A stretch of DNA of 64,000 nucleotides from Paraburkholderia phenazinium. Lineage in GTDB: Bacteria; Pseudomonadota; Gammaproteobacteria; Burkholderiales; Burkholderiaceae. Location of the stretch: positions 2,170,001 to 2,234,000 of the forward strand of contig NZ_FSRU01000001.1 of NCBI RefSeq assembly GCF_900142845.1, in the 5' to 3' direction. The notes below the pieces were generated by a model. It did not search any database. It saw only the letters and a list, made by a program, of their open reading frames with translations, and was not told the DNA's origin. The position numbers were made by a program, and so were the translations under genes. This document shows positions 1 to 8,054 of the stretch, in pieces (the stretch's first letter is position 1; each line of letters starts with the position of its first letter).

Positions 1-238
1 TATCATTAAAGCAGCGCGTCGACTCTATTGCGTTCTTGGTAGTAAAAGCGTGTGGATTTCACGCTTACACTGCATCCGCACATCTTGGCTCCGCTTGACA
101 CTCCAACAGCAAACTGTAGCCTAGAATGTGTTCGGATCGCATTGTTCCACTCGCCTCCGGTCTGAATCTCGATTGATTTGGGTGAGATGGAACGAGTAAT
201 ACGCGCCGTCCTGATGGTCCCGCTTCCAAGGAGTCTTC

Positions 239-1018
239 ATGGCCTATCCGCGTTCGGAGTCTCGAAAAAATATTCGCTCCGTTGCCCTCGAGATGCTGAC
301 TGCACCCGGTGAGACGGCTTCCATTTCGACGGCACGCTTCAGACAACTGGTTTCGGTACGTAAGGTGCGCGACAAGCTCGGCGGCGGGGATCCGGCAGCG
401 CTTGCTCGCGAACTAAATGCGCTTGAGCCAGAACTTACTGAGAGCGAGGGCGAGCTCGACGTTAATATTTCTGGCTTGGCGCCCGCTGTTACGAAGATCG
501 TATCGAATACCGCAGTCACCTCAAAGACTAAGGGCGTCCGTTGCCTGGGTGAAAATGCAGAGCAGAATATTCCGGAGGCCGACGCTGCGACGCGAACGAA
601 ACTGAAGAAGTCGGAGATCAACGAGCTTCGCAGACTTGTTGCTGAACGCGATTCAGAACTTTCGAGTATCTTGAGCAAGCTCGCAATATCTGACGAGCGT
701 AGCTGCATGCTGGAAGCTGCACTGAAAGATCGCGACAGGCAATTGGCCGCCGCAGTATCCGAAAGAGATGCCATTCGACGGACGTACGAAACGAAGCTGT
801 TAGCGGAGCAGATGCGCTTCAGGGAGCAGTTGTTAGAGGAGCAGATTCGCTTCAGGGAGCAATTGTTAGAGGAGCAGATTCGCTCCACGAAGCAATTGTC
901 AGAGGCGCAGTTTCGCTTCCGGGAGCAATTGCTAGAGGAGCAGATTGACTACATGAGGAAGACGGCGGACGTGAGCGAATTCTATCAGGCTCTGTATGCT
1001 AACTCTGCCTCGAAATGA
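239..1018 (+). CDS. KfrA-like DNA-binding coiled-coil protein
   Basis: 259 aa. The first ~90 residues look like the N-terminal DNA-binding domain of plasmid KfrA-type proteins (a helical region with the stretch VRKVRDKLGGGDPAALAREL). From about residue 125 to 250 the chain is a long charged coiled coil that ends in four 11-residue repeats of the type FREQLLEEQIR. The start is supported by AAGGAG six bases upstream of ATG. KfrA proteins bind their own promoters and help plasmid stability or segregation; that role here is inferred. No parA/parB or rep gene is visible nearby. Family assignment is by architecture, so another coiled-coil DNA-binding protein is possible. Confidence 0.6.
   Translation: MAYPRSESRKNIRSVALEMLTAPGETASISTARFRQLVSVRKVRDKLGGGDPAALARELNALEPELTESEGELDVNISGLAPAVTKIVSNTAVTSKTKGVRCLGENAEQNIPEADAATRTKLKKSEINELRRLVAERDSELSSILSKLAISDERSCMLEAALKDRDRQLAAAVSERDAIRRTYETKLLAEQMRFREQLLEEQIRFREQLLEEQIRSTKQLSEAQFRFREQLLEEQIDYMRKTADVSEFYQALYANSASK
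806..937 (+). repeat. Four tandem 33-bp in-frame repeats
   Basis: Four consecutive 33-bp units (806-838, 839-871, 872-904, 905-937) followed by a partial fifth. Each encodes 11 residues of the coiled coil (consensus EEQIRFREQLL). Unit 3 is the most diverged. The 11-residue period is that of a hendecad coiled coil, and the repeats could expand or contract by slippage. Confidence 0.9.
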
Positions 1019-1189
1019 CTTACCGTAGAGAAGCGGGTAAATCTGCTGAACGGAGAACGCATGAGTAAGTAGAAAGTACCAACGCGATGCTAACCCGAAG
1101 AATTCCGCGGCGTGGCGGCGCGGCCAGCGAAATCCGTGAGACACACGAGACAACGCATCGTCCGGGTGTCCCGATCACCGCGATCGGAA

Positions 1190-1500
1190 AACGGCTGATG
1201 GAACTCGCGTCGCGAAACGGTGCGGCCGTTGCGGCGCGAACTCTCGGCGTAACAGCGAGCCAAGCCTTCGCCAACGACAACATAGGCGCAAGTCGACTGG
1301 CTTCGCAAGGAATTGGCCCGCGCGAAGCTCGACGATGAAATTCTCCCAAATGCGGTGGCGCACTTTGCGTATGGGGGCGCTGAAGCACGCGTGGATCGAT
1401 ACCCACCTGGCAGTGCTGCTGTCACGCGTATGTGTCGGGCGCCGGGCGTGTCGTGCAGCGGCTACTACGAGTGGCGAGTTCGCAAGTCGAGCGCGCCGGC
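1190..1500 (+). pseudogene. IS3-family transposase remnant (orfA end and orfB start)
   Basis: Broken fragments of an IS3-family element. One frame gives an orfA-like stretch, VDWLRKELARAKLDDEIL, about 1295-1350. It continues without a proper orfA stop into an orfB N-terminal signature (MCRAPGVSCSGYYEWRVRK, about 1424-1480). The preceding ~100 bases encode an HTH-like piece (VAARTLGVTASQ) in another frame. No DDE core follows. It is a decayed copy with frameshifts and a fused orfA/orfB, not functional. A C-terminal piece of an IS3 transposase sits on the other side of the IS66 insertion (5685-5821) and may come from the same original copy. Confidence 0.7.
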
Positions 1501-1608
1501 GGCTGAGATCTCATCTCCCGGTCACTATTGCGGTCCCTGCGCTCATCCGGCTCCGAACGCGCACGCTGGCACGCTCTTGCAGGCTGTTTCCGCGTCGTAC
1601 ATCACAAG

Positions 1609-1905
1609 CACATACTTTTACCAGGACGACATCCGGTTGCACACAAAGCACATACTCTTACTCCCCGACCCGCGCCTTACGCTTTTGGGCACACACTTTT
1701 CCGTCGGGCAGGTTGTGTGTACTGCGGCGTGATATGGTCGGAAAGGCCCGTCAGACATAGAGACGTGTGTACATGGTTTGTCTCCGGCGCACTCGTGGCG
1801 CATGCAGTGCTTCGAGTGCGCCGGAGACAATGTATGTGCGCTCGCCAGGTTTGCACACTCAGCACACACTTTGACTGCGCCAGCGCACTGAACACATACT
1901 TTTAC
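1609..1905 (+). repeat. Repeat family A: CACATACTTTTAC iterons
   Basis: At least five copies of a 13-bp motif, all on the + strand: 1609-1621 (CACATACTTTTAC), 1649-1661 (one mismatch), 1690-1702 (CACACACTTTTCC), 1863-1875 and 1893-1905 (exact core). A weaker copy is near 1932. No ORF with recognisable protein similarity covers them. The spacing is irregular, unlike classic plasmid iterons, and is closer to the transposase-binding sites found in the ends of Tn7/Mu-type elements. Confidence 0.6.
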
Positions 1906-2094
1906 GCAGGCCTAAAAATCGAGTGCGCTCGGCATGCACTTTGTCTCTAAGGCGAGCGCCGTTGCATGCCGCCACGCTATCGACGCCGCGTATCCACATT
2001 TGAAACATGTCGCGCACGGTCACTCGTGAATTTGAATATGTGCCTTGCAATGTCATAAAGTGCCAATGTTCGAATGGGCCGCACGTTGGCATAG

Positions 2095-2223
2095 AGTGCT
2101 TCGGAGCTAAAATGTGAACGCGGGCAGGTTTTCCTCCAATATTCACAAATTTGCTCCTCTGAATCGCACATTCACAAGTTTGCTGCTCAACCGTTCAGTC
2201 CCATTCGACATTCACAGATTTGC
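2095..2223 (+). repeat. Repeat family B, copy 1 (129 bp)
   Basis: First copy of a ~128-bp direct repeat beginning AGTGCTTCGGAGCTAAAATG and ending ATTCACAGATTTGC. Inside it are three 14-bp motifs of the form ATTCACARRTTTGC at 2141-2154, 2170-2183 and 2210-2223. The second copy lies 492 bp downstream. Confidence 0.8.
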
Positions 2224-2250
2224 ATTGCGCTGGAGCGCGCCGGACCATAG

Positions 2251-2320
2251 ATATACGGTTTGACGTGGCCGACACCACAACCGTATATCCATGCTGCGGA
2301 CATGATCCAACCGTATACGA
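2251..2320. repeat. Repeat family C: CAACCGTATA motifs
   Basis: Three related sites: ATATACGGTTTG at 2251-2262 (reverse orientation), CAACCGTATATCC at 2278-2290 and CAACCGTATACGA at 2308-2320. They lie directly after the first family-B block and share no sequence with it. Confidence 0.55.
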
Positions 2321-2397
2321 TTGGTCCGCCCAAAAACGCATGGACGAGAGCCGCATGGTTATGCTCCGGTAGTTTTTTGAGCCGCCGCCATAGCAAC

Positions 2398-2466
2398 ATC
2401 GACTGAACAGAAATTTGGGTGATAGTTCCGGCTGCCTGTACAGAAACCAAGGTGGAAATAACAGAA
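2398..2466 (+). repeat. Repeat family D, copy 1
   Basis: About 70 bp sharing roughly three quarters of its bases with 2965-3035. Key motifs are GAACAGAAATTTGGG at 2405 and CTGTACAGAAACCAAGGTGG at 2436, followed by GGAAATAACA. On the opposite strand the block begins TGTTATTTCC, compatible with a TG...CA-type transposon tip. Confidence 0.6.
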
Positions 2467-2586
2467 CAGGTTTGGCGCGGCGCCCGGAAAGCGCCCGTCA
2501 AGCTGTCGACCTCATGCGGCAGTCGCAGTTGCTCCCACGGGACGATAGCACCGGGCCGAGAGCCGGCAACGATCGCCCTCGCCTGT

Positions 2587-2713
2587 AGTGCTTCGGAGCT
2601 AAAATGTGAACGCGGGCGGTTTTTCTTCGATATTTACAAATTTGTCCCCTGAATCGCGCATTCACAAGTTTGGTACTCGGCCGTTCAGTCCCATTCGACA
2701 TTCACAGATTTGC
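2587..2713 (+). repeat. Repeat family B, copy 2 (127 bp)
   Basis: Second copy of the 2095-2223 repeat, same orientation, with scattered substitutions. Its three 14-bp motifs are at 2632-2645, 2660-2673 and 2700-2713. The two copies bracket families C and D copy 1. Confidence 0.8.
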
Positions 2714-2964
2714 GGTGTCATGCTCCAGCGCGCCGTGTCGCGAATACCGCGCTAGCCCGCTGGCAAAGCATCGATAGTGCCGAAGTCTGTCATCGCGTGC
2801 GAGAGACGTTCCAACGCATCGGCCTGCCTCCTACCCTGCTGAGCGCCACGGCGTCGTAAGCGGCGATCTGCGCCGTAGAGCGACCGGACGAAGTGGAATC
2901 CAGGAGAACATGCGCACCGTCGGGTCGCCCAACGGAGAGTAAAAGCAGGGCTTTATTAAATCGT

Positions 2965-3035
2965 ATCGATGGAACAGAAAGTTGGGCGGTAATCCAGGGC
3001 GTCTGTACAGAAACCCGGGTGGAAATGACAAAAAA
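2965..3035 (+). repeat. Repeat family D, copy 2
   Basis: Second copy of the 2398-2466 block, with GAACAGAAAGTTGGGC and CTGTACAGAAACCCGGGTGG followed by GGAAATGACA. It lies about 130 bp to the left of the IS66 element. Confidence 0.6.
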
Positions 3036-3219
3036 GACCGTTTTCGGCTTTTTACATACGAACTTCTGCACATCAGTGACCGTGCAGACTTTTCCCCCGG
3101 CATTTCTGTACGCCGCGGCTCGGATGGGCGAACCGTCACCCAGCGAGCCTCGGGTGGGGAGACAGGCGGTAAGCGGCTCGTCCTCACCGTCGTAGACGGT
3201 TGCTGCGATACACAGCAAA

Positions 3220-3657
3220 GTGATGTCCATCATTTTCGATTTGATGGACACCACTTTGTCAGAGTCTCCAGAGAAGAAGCATGGAAGTCGAGCAGGCCGT
3301 CCGAATTACCCACGGGAGCTTCGGGACCGGCTGGCGGCAGCAGCGTGTGAGCCGGGCGTCTCGGTCGCGAGACTGGCCCGTGAGAATGGCATCAACGCGA
3401 ACATGCTGTACACCTGGCGGCGGCGATATCTCGCCGAGCAGCAAGCTCCGTCTACCAGCCTCCTCCCGGTCGTACTGCTGAGTGACGCGCTGACGCAGGT
3501 CGTTGCGTCATCTTCGGGGGTTCCGCAAGCGCCAGATATGAAGCCGGCGTCTCCTGGGGGCACGATCGAGATCCGCATCGGCCGTGCGATGGTTAAGGTA
3601 GACGGCCTGGTCGACGCTGACATGCTGCGTACCGTGCTGGGCAGTCTGCGATCATGA
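3220..3657 (+). CDS. tnpA: IS66 accessory protein TnpA
   Basis: 145 aa. The N-terminal helix-turn-helix (YPRELRDRLAAAACEPGVSVARLARE, about residues 30-55, followed by MLYTWRRRY) is typical of the IS66 Orf1/TnpA family and of IS3-type OrfA HTH domains. The stop overlaps the tnpB start in ATGA (3654-3657), indicating translational coupling. Start choice is open: GTG at 3220, ATG at 3223, or ATG at 3244. TnpA is required with TnpB and TnpC for IS66 transposition in characterised family members. Confidence 0.9.
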   Translation: MMSIIFDLMDTTLSESPEKKHGSRAGRPNYPRELRDRLAAAACEPGVSVARLARENGINANMLYTWRRRYLAEQQAPSTSLLPVVLLSDALTQVVASSSGVPQAPDMKPASPGGTIEIRIGRAMVKVDGLVDADMLRTVLGSLRS

Positions 3658-3998
3658 TCTCTCTGCCGGTTGGTACGCGCATCTGGATCGCTGCAGGCGT
3701 GACCGATATGCGATGTGGGTTCCAGGGACTGGCCGCAAAGGTACAAACGGCGCTTGAAGAGAATCCGCTGGGAGGCAACGTCTACATCTTCCGGGGCCGC
3801 CGGGGCGACCTCGTAAAAATCCTCTGGGCAACGGAGGACGGAATCTGGCTTCTCGCGAAGCGGCTTGAGCGGGGCCGTTTTATCTGGCCCCAGGCCGACG
3901 GCGGGAAGGTCCATCTGAGTTCAGCACAACTGTCAATGCTTCTCGAGGGCATCGATTGGCGACAGCCCCGTCGTACCGCCGCGTTATCGATGTTGTAA
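3654..3998 (+). CDS. tnpB: IS66 accessory protein TnpB
   Basis: 114 aa, full length for the IS66 Orf2 family (PF05717). Diagnostic stretches are GVTDMRCGFQGLA, NVYIFRGRRGDLVKILW and LERGRFIWP. The C-terminus carries the LSSAQLSMLLEGIDW element usual in this family. It overlaps tnpA by four bases and precedes tnpC by 30 bp. Its biochemical role in transposition is not well defined. Confidence 0.95.
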   Translation: MISLPVGTRIWIAAGVTDMRCGFQGLAAKVQTALEENPLGGNVYIFRGRRGDLVKILWATEDGIWLLAKRLERGRFIWPQADGGKVHLSSAQLSMLLEGIDWRQPRRTAALSML

Positions 3999-4028
3999 AC
4001 CGCGCCGCGGACTCGTAAACTACGGCGT

Positions 4029-5597
4029 ATGTCGAACGGCGCCGATCTTCCAGACGATGTCGAATTGTTGAAGGCCTTGCTGGTCGAGGCCCGTAGTCTG
4101 CTTGCTGAACGCGATGTCGAGATCGAGCAGCTTAAGGCGCAGATCGACAAACTTCGACGCATGCAGTTCGGCCGCAAGTCCGAACAGTTGCAGCGGCAGA
4201 TCGAGACCCTCGAGACCCAACTCGAGGATCTGGCCGCCGGACGCGGCGTTGCAGACGTGGAGCGAGCGCAAGCTCGAGGCGCAAACGCTTCCTCCTCCAA
4301 TGCAACGATGGACGAAGCGGCTTCGAGGCAAGCGCTGGCTGCGCACCTCGCGCGTGTGGATCATGTGCTCGAGCCCGAATCGAGTTGCCCGGACTGCGGT
4401 CAACAGATGCAGGTGCTCGGTGAGGACGTGTCCGAGCAACTCGCCCGGGTCGCAGCGGCGTTCAAAGTCGTTCGCACGATCCGGCGCAAATTCGTTTGCC
4501 CATGCTGCAGCACCATCAGGCAGCCACCCATGCCCGGCCTTCCGATCGAGCGGAGCATCGCCCATCCAAGCTTGCTGGCGGATATCCTCGTTTCGAAATA
4601 CGCAGACCACCAGCCGTTGTATCGGCAATCGGCGATCGCGGCGCGCGACGGCGTGACGCTCGACCGGGCCAGCATGGGTCGCTGGGTCGGCCAATGCGAA
4701 GCGTTGTGCGCGCCGCTGATTGAGGCGCTGCGCCGCTATACGGTGTCGGCCGCCAAGCTGCATGCGGACGACACACCGATCCCGGTGCTCTCACCGGGCA
4801 ACAGGAAGACCCGCACCGGTCGGCTATGGGTCTATGTGCGCGACGATCGTCGCTCGGGGTCGACGCAACCCGCTGCGGTATGGTTCGCATACTCGCCGAA
4901 CAGACAGGGCATCCACCCTCAGACTCATCTCGCCGGCTTCAGGGGGACCCTGCAAGCGGACGCTTACGCGGGCTTCGATGAGCTGTTCCTGGGTGGCTCT
5001 GTACTGGAAGCGGCATGTCATGCTCACGCGAGGAGAAAGTTCTACGACATCCACGTGCGCACGCCGTCCGACACGACGCAAAAAGCGCTTGAATACATTG
5101 GCGCGCTATACGACATCGAGGCCTCCATTCGCGGCAAGCCTGCGGCCGAACGGCTACAAATACGGCAGGAGAAAGCCAGGCCACTGCTTCAAATCTATGA
5201 AGCGTGGCTCAAGGCCAGGCTCGAAACATTGTCGTCGAAGTCCGACACTGCCAAGGCGATCAACTACTCGCTTAACCAGTGGCGCGCCCTGACGCTATAT
5301 TGCGAAGACGGCACGCTCGAGATCGACAATAACATCGCGGAAAACGCGTTGCGTTGTGTAAGCCTGGGTCGGAAGAATTTCCTGTTTGCCGGTTCCGACA
5401 GCGGTGGTGAACGTGCTGCTGCGATGTACTCATTGATTGGCACGTGCGCCCTCAACGACATTGATCCGCGCGCTTACCTGAACTATGTGCTAGCTCACAT
5501 CGCTGACCATAAAATCAATCGCATCGACGAGCTTCTGCCGTGGCGCGTGGCCGACAAGCTGCACACGCCAGCCAGTCCGCCGACACCCGCTACCTGA
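4029..5597 (+). CDS. tnpC: IS66 transposase TnpC
   Basis: 522 aa, the expected length. Order of parts: an N-terminal leucine-rich coiled coil (residues ~5-75), a zinc-binding cluster (CPDCGQQM and FVCPCCSTI, about residues 120-165), the DDE-type catalytic core starting near residue 245 ([12 protein letters not shown], then [13 protein letters not shown]), and the C-terminal IS66 region ending in a segment around [21 protein letters not shown] with the catalytic Glu. The reading frame is uninterrupted, so the element may still be active. Confidence 0.95.
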   Translation: MSNGADLPDDVELLKALLVEARSLLAERDVEIEQLKAQIDKLRRMQFGRKSEQLQRQIETLETQLEDLAAGRGVADVERAQARGANASSSNATMDEAASRQALAAHLARVDHVLEPESSCPDCGQQMQVLGEDVSEQLARVAAAFKVVRTIRRKFVCPCCSTIRQPPMPGLPIERSIAHPSLLADILVSKYADHQPLYRQSAIAARDGVTLDRASMGRWVGQCEALCAPLIEALRRYTVSAAKLHADDTPIPVLSPGNRKTRTGRLWVYVRDDRRSGSTQPAAVWFAYSPNRQGIHPQTHLAGFRGTLQADAYAGFDELFLGGSVLEAACHAHARRKFYDIHVRTPSDTTQKALEYIGALYDIEASIRGKPAAERLQIRQEKARPLLQIYEAWLKARLETLSSKSDTAKAINYSLNQWRALTLYCEDGTLEIDNNIAENALRCVSLGRKNFLFAGSDSGGERAAAMYSLIGTCALNDIDPRAYLNYVLAHIADHKINRIDELLPWRVADKLHTPASPPTPAT

Positions 5598-5684
5598 CAG
5601 TCCAAGTCCGGATCACCATCATGCCTCACGTGCACGCGCGTGGACGAACGGCCCACGTGAGCCGCTTACGACAGGCGCGCCGAG

Positions 5685-5821
5685 GCTAGGGGTGCTCATC
5701 GAGCAATGGCGCTAGTTCTACAACGAGAGGCGGCCGCATAGCGCCCATCGTTACCAACCTCCGGCCACGGTCCGTCGAGCCTGGCTGAAGTCCGATGATA
5801 TCGACATGCGACTCACTGCTT
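5685..5821 (+). pseudogene. IS3-family transposase C-terminal remnant
   Basis: The frame reads VLIEQWR, stop, FYNERRPHSAHRYQPPA, then RAWLKS. This is the conserved C-terminal tail of IS3-family OrfB (typically ..QWR.FYN..RPHSALGY.PP..). An in-frame TAG interrupts it and no upstream DDE core is present. It sits immediately right of the IS66 insertion; the left IS3 fragment (1190-1500) may be the other half of the same element. Confidence 0.75.
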
Positions 5822-6023
5822 AACCGGCTACAAAATCCCGCCGCAGGTCAACTGGTCTGCCGGTATGCTGAGATCATCTGGGCATCACGGCCCGTCTACA
5901 GGTTGACGCGTTTTGTTATGACGGTTCGTATGTCCTGCCTCAAACAAAGCCCTGATCAGGACACGTGGCGTATTGGGCAACCATCTCCAATCAACCTTGA
6001 ACCAGGGCGGCGGTAACCATATC

Positions 6024-6716
6024 TCACCGTAACGGGCGTCGGTCCAGGGGTACTTCGCCATCAGCCATGCGAATGACGAAAACCGCCTCGTCATCGTTCT
6101 TCTCGACGAACCACGTGTGTTCACAGCCGCACTCGTATGTCTCCTCATCGGGAACAACGACTTTTGATCCGCAGTCCCAACACCAGAATGCAAAGCTGTG
6201 GCAGACGTCGCATTTGCCCGTAAAAACGATTGCCCAACTCCATGAGACTGGTAAGGGAAGCTGGCCATCCCAGAAGACGAATCCTTTAGTCTTACGCTTT
6301 TTGTGGCGGCAATATGGGCATGGGTCGATCATCGAGAAATCGAGCTCCTCAGCTTCGTCGGCGGTAACAATTCGGATTTCGATTGACTGCTGCGCCCTCG
6401 CCAGCGCTGCCTCGGTATAACCACTGGAGCAGACGAGCACGCCACGCGATGCCTGGACATCCCGCATCATGCCCTCGAAGGACTCGACGTCCTTCACGTC
6501 CACTTTCCGCTTGCGTAGTTTCGCATCGAAAATGATCCGTCGCTGGACCCCTTCCTCCCATCGTGCATCAACGAGGACGTCGATCTGTCGCGCCACCCCG
6601 CTGATACTGCCAATGATCTTCGCATTCGGAGTGACCGACACGTCCAGTCCAGATGCTTCGATTTCAAAACATGTCAGGATCCGTTCATAGAGGCGCCAGT
6701 CCATAATTTCACTCAT
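6024..6716 (-). CDS. Mrr-like restriction endonuclease with zinc-ribbon tail
   Basis: 230 aa from the MSEIMDW start; upstream ATGs at 6734 and 6788 are possible. The N-terminal half is a PD-(D/E)XK fold of the Mrr/type IV kind: RQIDVLVDAR supplies the first acidic residue, and RRIIFDAKLRKRKVD supplies a D-x-K pair, followed by the helix SFEGMMRDVQASRGVLVCSSGYTEAAL cut here into known Mrr-type pieces. The C-terminal half has four Cys pairs (CPYC, CDVC, CWDC, CGC) that look like tandem zinc ribbons. Mrr-type enzymes cut modified DNA; specificity here is unknown. It lies at the left margin of the defence island on the opposite strand to the RM operon. Confidence 0.75.
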   Translation of the reverse strand: MSEIMDWRLYERILTCFEIEASGLDVSVTPNAKIIGSISGVARQIDVLVDARWEEGVQRRIIFDAKLRKRKVDVKDVESFEGMMRDVQASRGVLVCSSGYTEAALARAQQSIEIRIVTADEAEELDFSMIDPCPYCRHKKRKTKGFVFWDGQLPLPVSWSWAIVFTGKCDVCHSFAFWCWDCGSKVVVPDEETYECGCEHTWFVEKNDDEAVFVIRMADGEVPLDRRPLR

Positions 6717-7549
6717 CTGAGTATTACTCTCCATATTTCTCGTTAACGTCGAGTGACGGATCGGACGCGCGAGCGTTACGACTCGCAACCACGCGAGTCA
6801 CCAGGCCAGTAGCCCGGCATGCAGGCACCGCGGTGACATTACCGATTTTTCGCAAGGACTTACGCTTCATGCGAAGTGGCGCCGAAACGTTAGTCTTCTC
6901 GCTACAGTGCGCCACAAACAGTATGCCGTCGTGCGGCGGGTTCAAGGACTACCCGTCGAGCCGCGGGGTGGGCCGCGGATAGTCGCTGTCCGGTCATCAG
7001 GAAGTTGTTTCCGAGGATGCATTTTCCGCCGCCGGCCGGCGTCCGGGTCACTTGCCAGTCGACGCAGGCTGATCGCCCTAACCTGACGTCGATTGCACAT
7101 CTGCCAGCGCGCGATGCAGCCGACGCTCCAGGTTGAAGGTGTCAACATACTGAGTGTCGGGTCGCCAGTCAGAACCCAGCAACATCCTTGTAACGTCGTC
7201 CGTTACGACCCGTCGCGAGGACGATCTGTCCGCTCCCTGTTGAACCTTCGTTCGCAACGCGACACGGTTTCCGGCCTGCGCTCGAACGATCCCTGAGTTG
7301 TCTGCCGCGCGACGGCCAATGGACTTTGGTACCCGATCTCGGTCTATCGGCAACGGCGCAAAATTTTTTAGTCGGGACACTGACTTTCGCGTGCTTTGCG
7401 GCGACGTAGCGATTACCACTGGGTCAGTAGCTCTTCGCTAGCGTTTGCAGTCGTAACGCGTCCGCCGCGGACAATACCGAAATATCTGCTGTTCCGACTG
7501 CGATGCCGTAAGATTTATAGGATGTAAGGTACCGCGACGCTTTAGATTG
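6717..7549. other. About 830 bp with no recognisable gene
   Basis: Short frames exist on both strands (for instance 113 aa on the minus strand at 7078-7419), but none has a plausible ribosome site, composition or motif that I recognise. The stretch separates the divergent Mrr-like gene and the RM operon, so it should hold promoters for both. Confidence 0.5.
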
Positions 7550-7580
7550 TTGCCAACGACAATTTAAATAGGGATAAAAT
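7550..7580 (+). promoter_or_regulatory. Putative promoter of the RM/MORC operon
   Basis: TTGCCA at 7550-7555 and TAAAAT at 7575-7580 resemble -35 and -10 boxes with a 19-bp spacer, longer than ideal. The local sequence is distinctly AT-rich compared with its surroundings. The predicted transcription start would fall within a few bases of the ATG at 7587, and no clear Shine-Dalgarno precedes that ATG, so the first mRNA could be leaderless. Confidence 0.4.
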
Positions 7581-7586
7581 AGCACA

Positions 7587-8054
7587 ATGCTAAAACTGAC
7601 CCCGCAACAGGTCTCGGACGTCGCGCAGCTCCCCGACCAGACGCTTCGGCATTGGCGGAAGGTGCTGCCTCCGCTCGTCGGCTTGAATGGATACGCGCCC
7701 TGCTTCTCGCCGGGCGATGCGCTCGCGTTGCTGGTTGTACGGTACCTGGTAAAGGCGATGGGCATCAGCGTTGCCACGTTGGCGCCCGCCTCGGCCGATT
7801 TATTCTCACTGTGTCGCAGTACGAGTTGGCCGCTTTTGGCAGATCGCCTGCTGGTCGTGGACGTCCAGAACGGGTCGGTGCACGCGCTCGATCGTGATGC
7901 GAGCTTCGGGGTGCCAGTCATCGTCATTCCCATGCGCGCCTTTGCAGAACGGCTGCAAGCGGCGTGGGCCAGCAGTTTTCCGTCCGACGACCAGCTTTCA
8001 CTTCAATTTCCGTTGTCTCTTGATACACCGCCAGCCCGGATAGCAAACGCATGA
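7587..8054 (+). CDS. MerR-like HTH protein, first gene of RM operon
   Basis: 155 aa. The N-terminal ~65 residues look like a MerR-type winged helix (TPQQVSDVAQLPDQTLRHWRK, then a long helix with DALALLVVRYLVKAMGIS). The C-terminal part has no metal- or drug-binding motif I recognise. Its stop overlaps the start of the methyltransferase gene in ATGA (8051-8054), so it is part of the RM operon. A role as the operon's own control protein is inferred from position. It may instead be a DNA-binding specificity subunit. Confidence 0.65.
   Translation: MLKLTPQQVSDVAQLPDQTLRHWRKVLPPLVGLNGYAPCFSPGDALALLVVRYLVKAMGISVATLAPASADLFSLCRSTSWPLLADRLLVVDVQNGSVHALDRDASFGVPVIVIPMRAFAERLQAAWASSFPSDDQLSLQFPLSLDTPPARIANA

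Larger units (their letters stand above)
3169..5669 (+). mobile_element. IS66-family insertion sequence, complete
   Basis: 2501 bp. The left end reads GTAAGCGGCTCGTCCTCACC and the right end is the complement of GTAAGCGGCTCACGTGGGCC, so the outer 11 bp match perfectly as inverted repeats. The element is flanked by identical 8-bp sequences GACAGGCG at 3161-3168 and 5670-5677, the target-duplication length known for IS66. It carries the usual tnpA-tnpB-tnpC set on one strand, all open. Structurally intact and probably a recent insertion. Confidence 0.95.

Noticed and set aside
1609..3035. CRISPR array
   Set aside because: Repeats are short, irregularly spaced and belong to several unrelated families; no cas genes are present.
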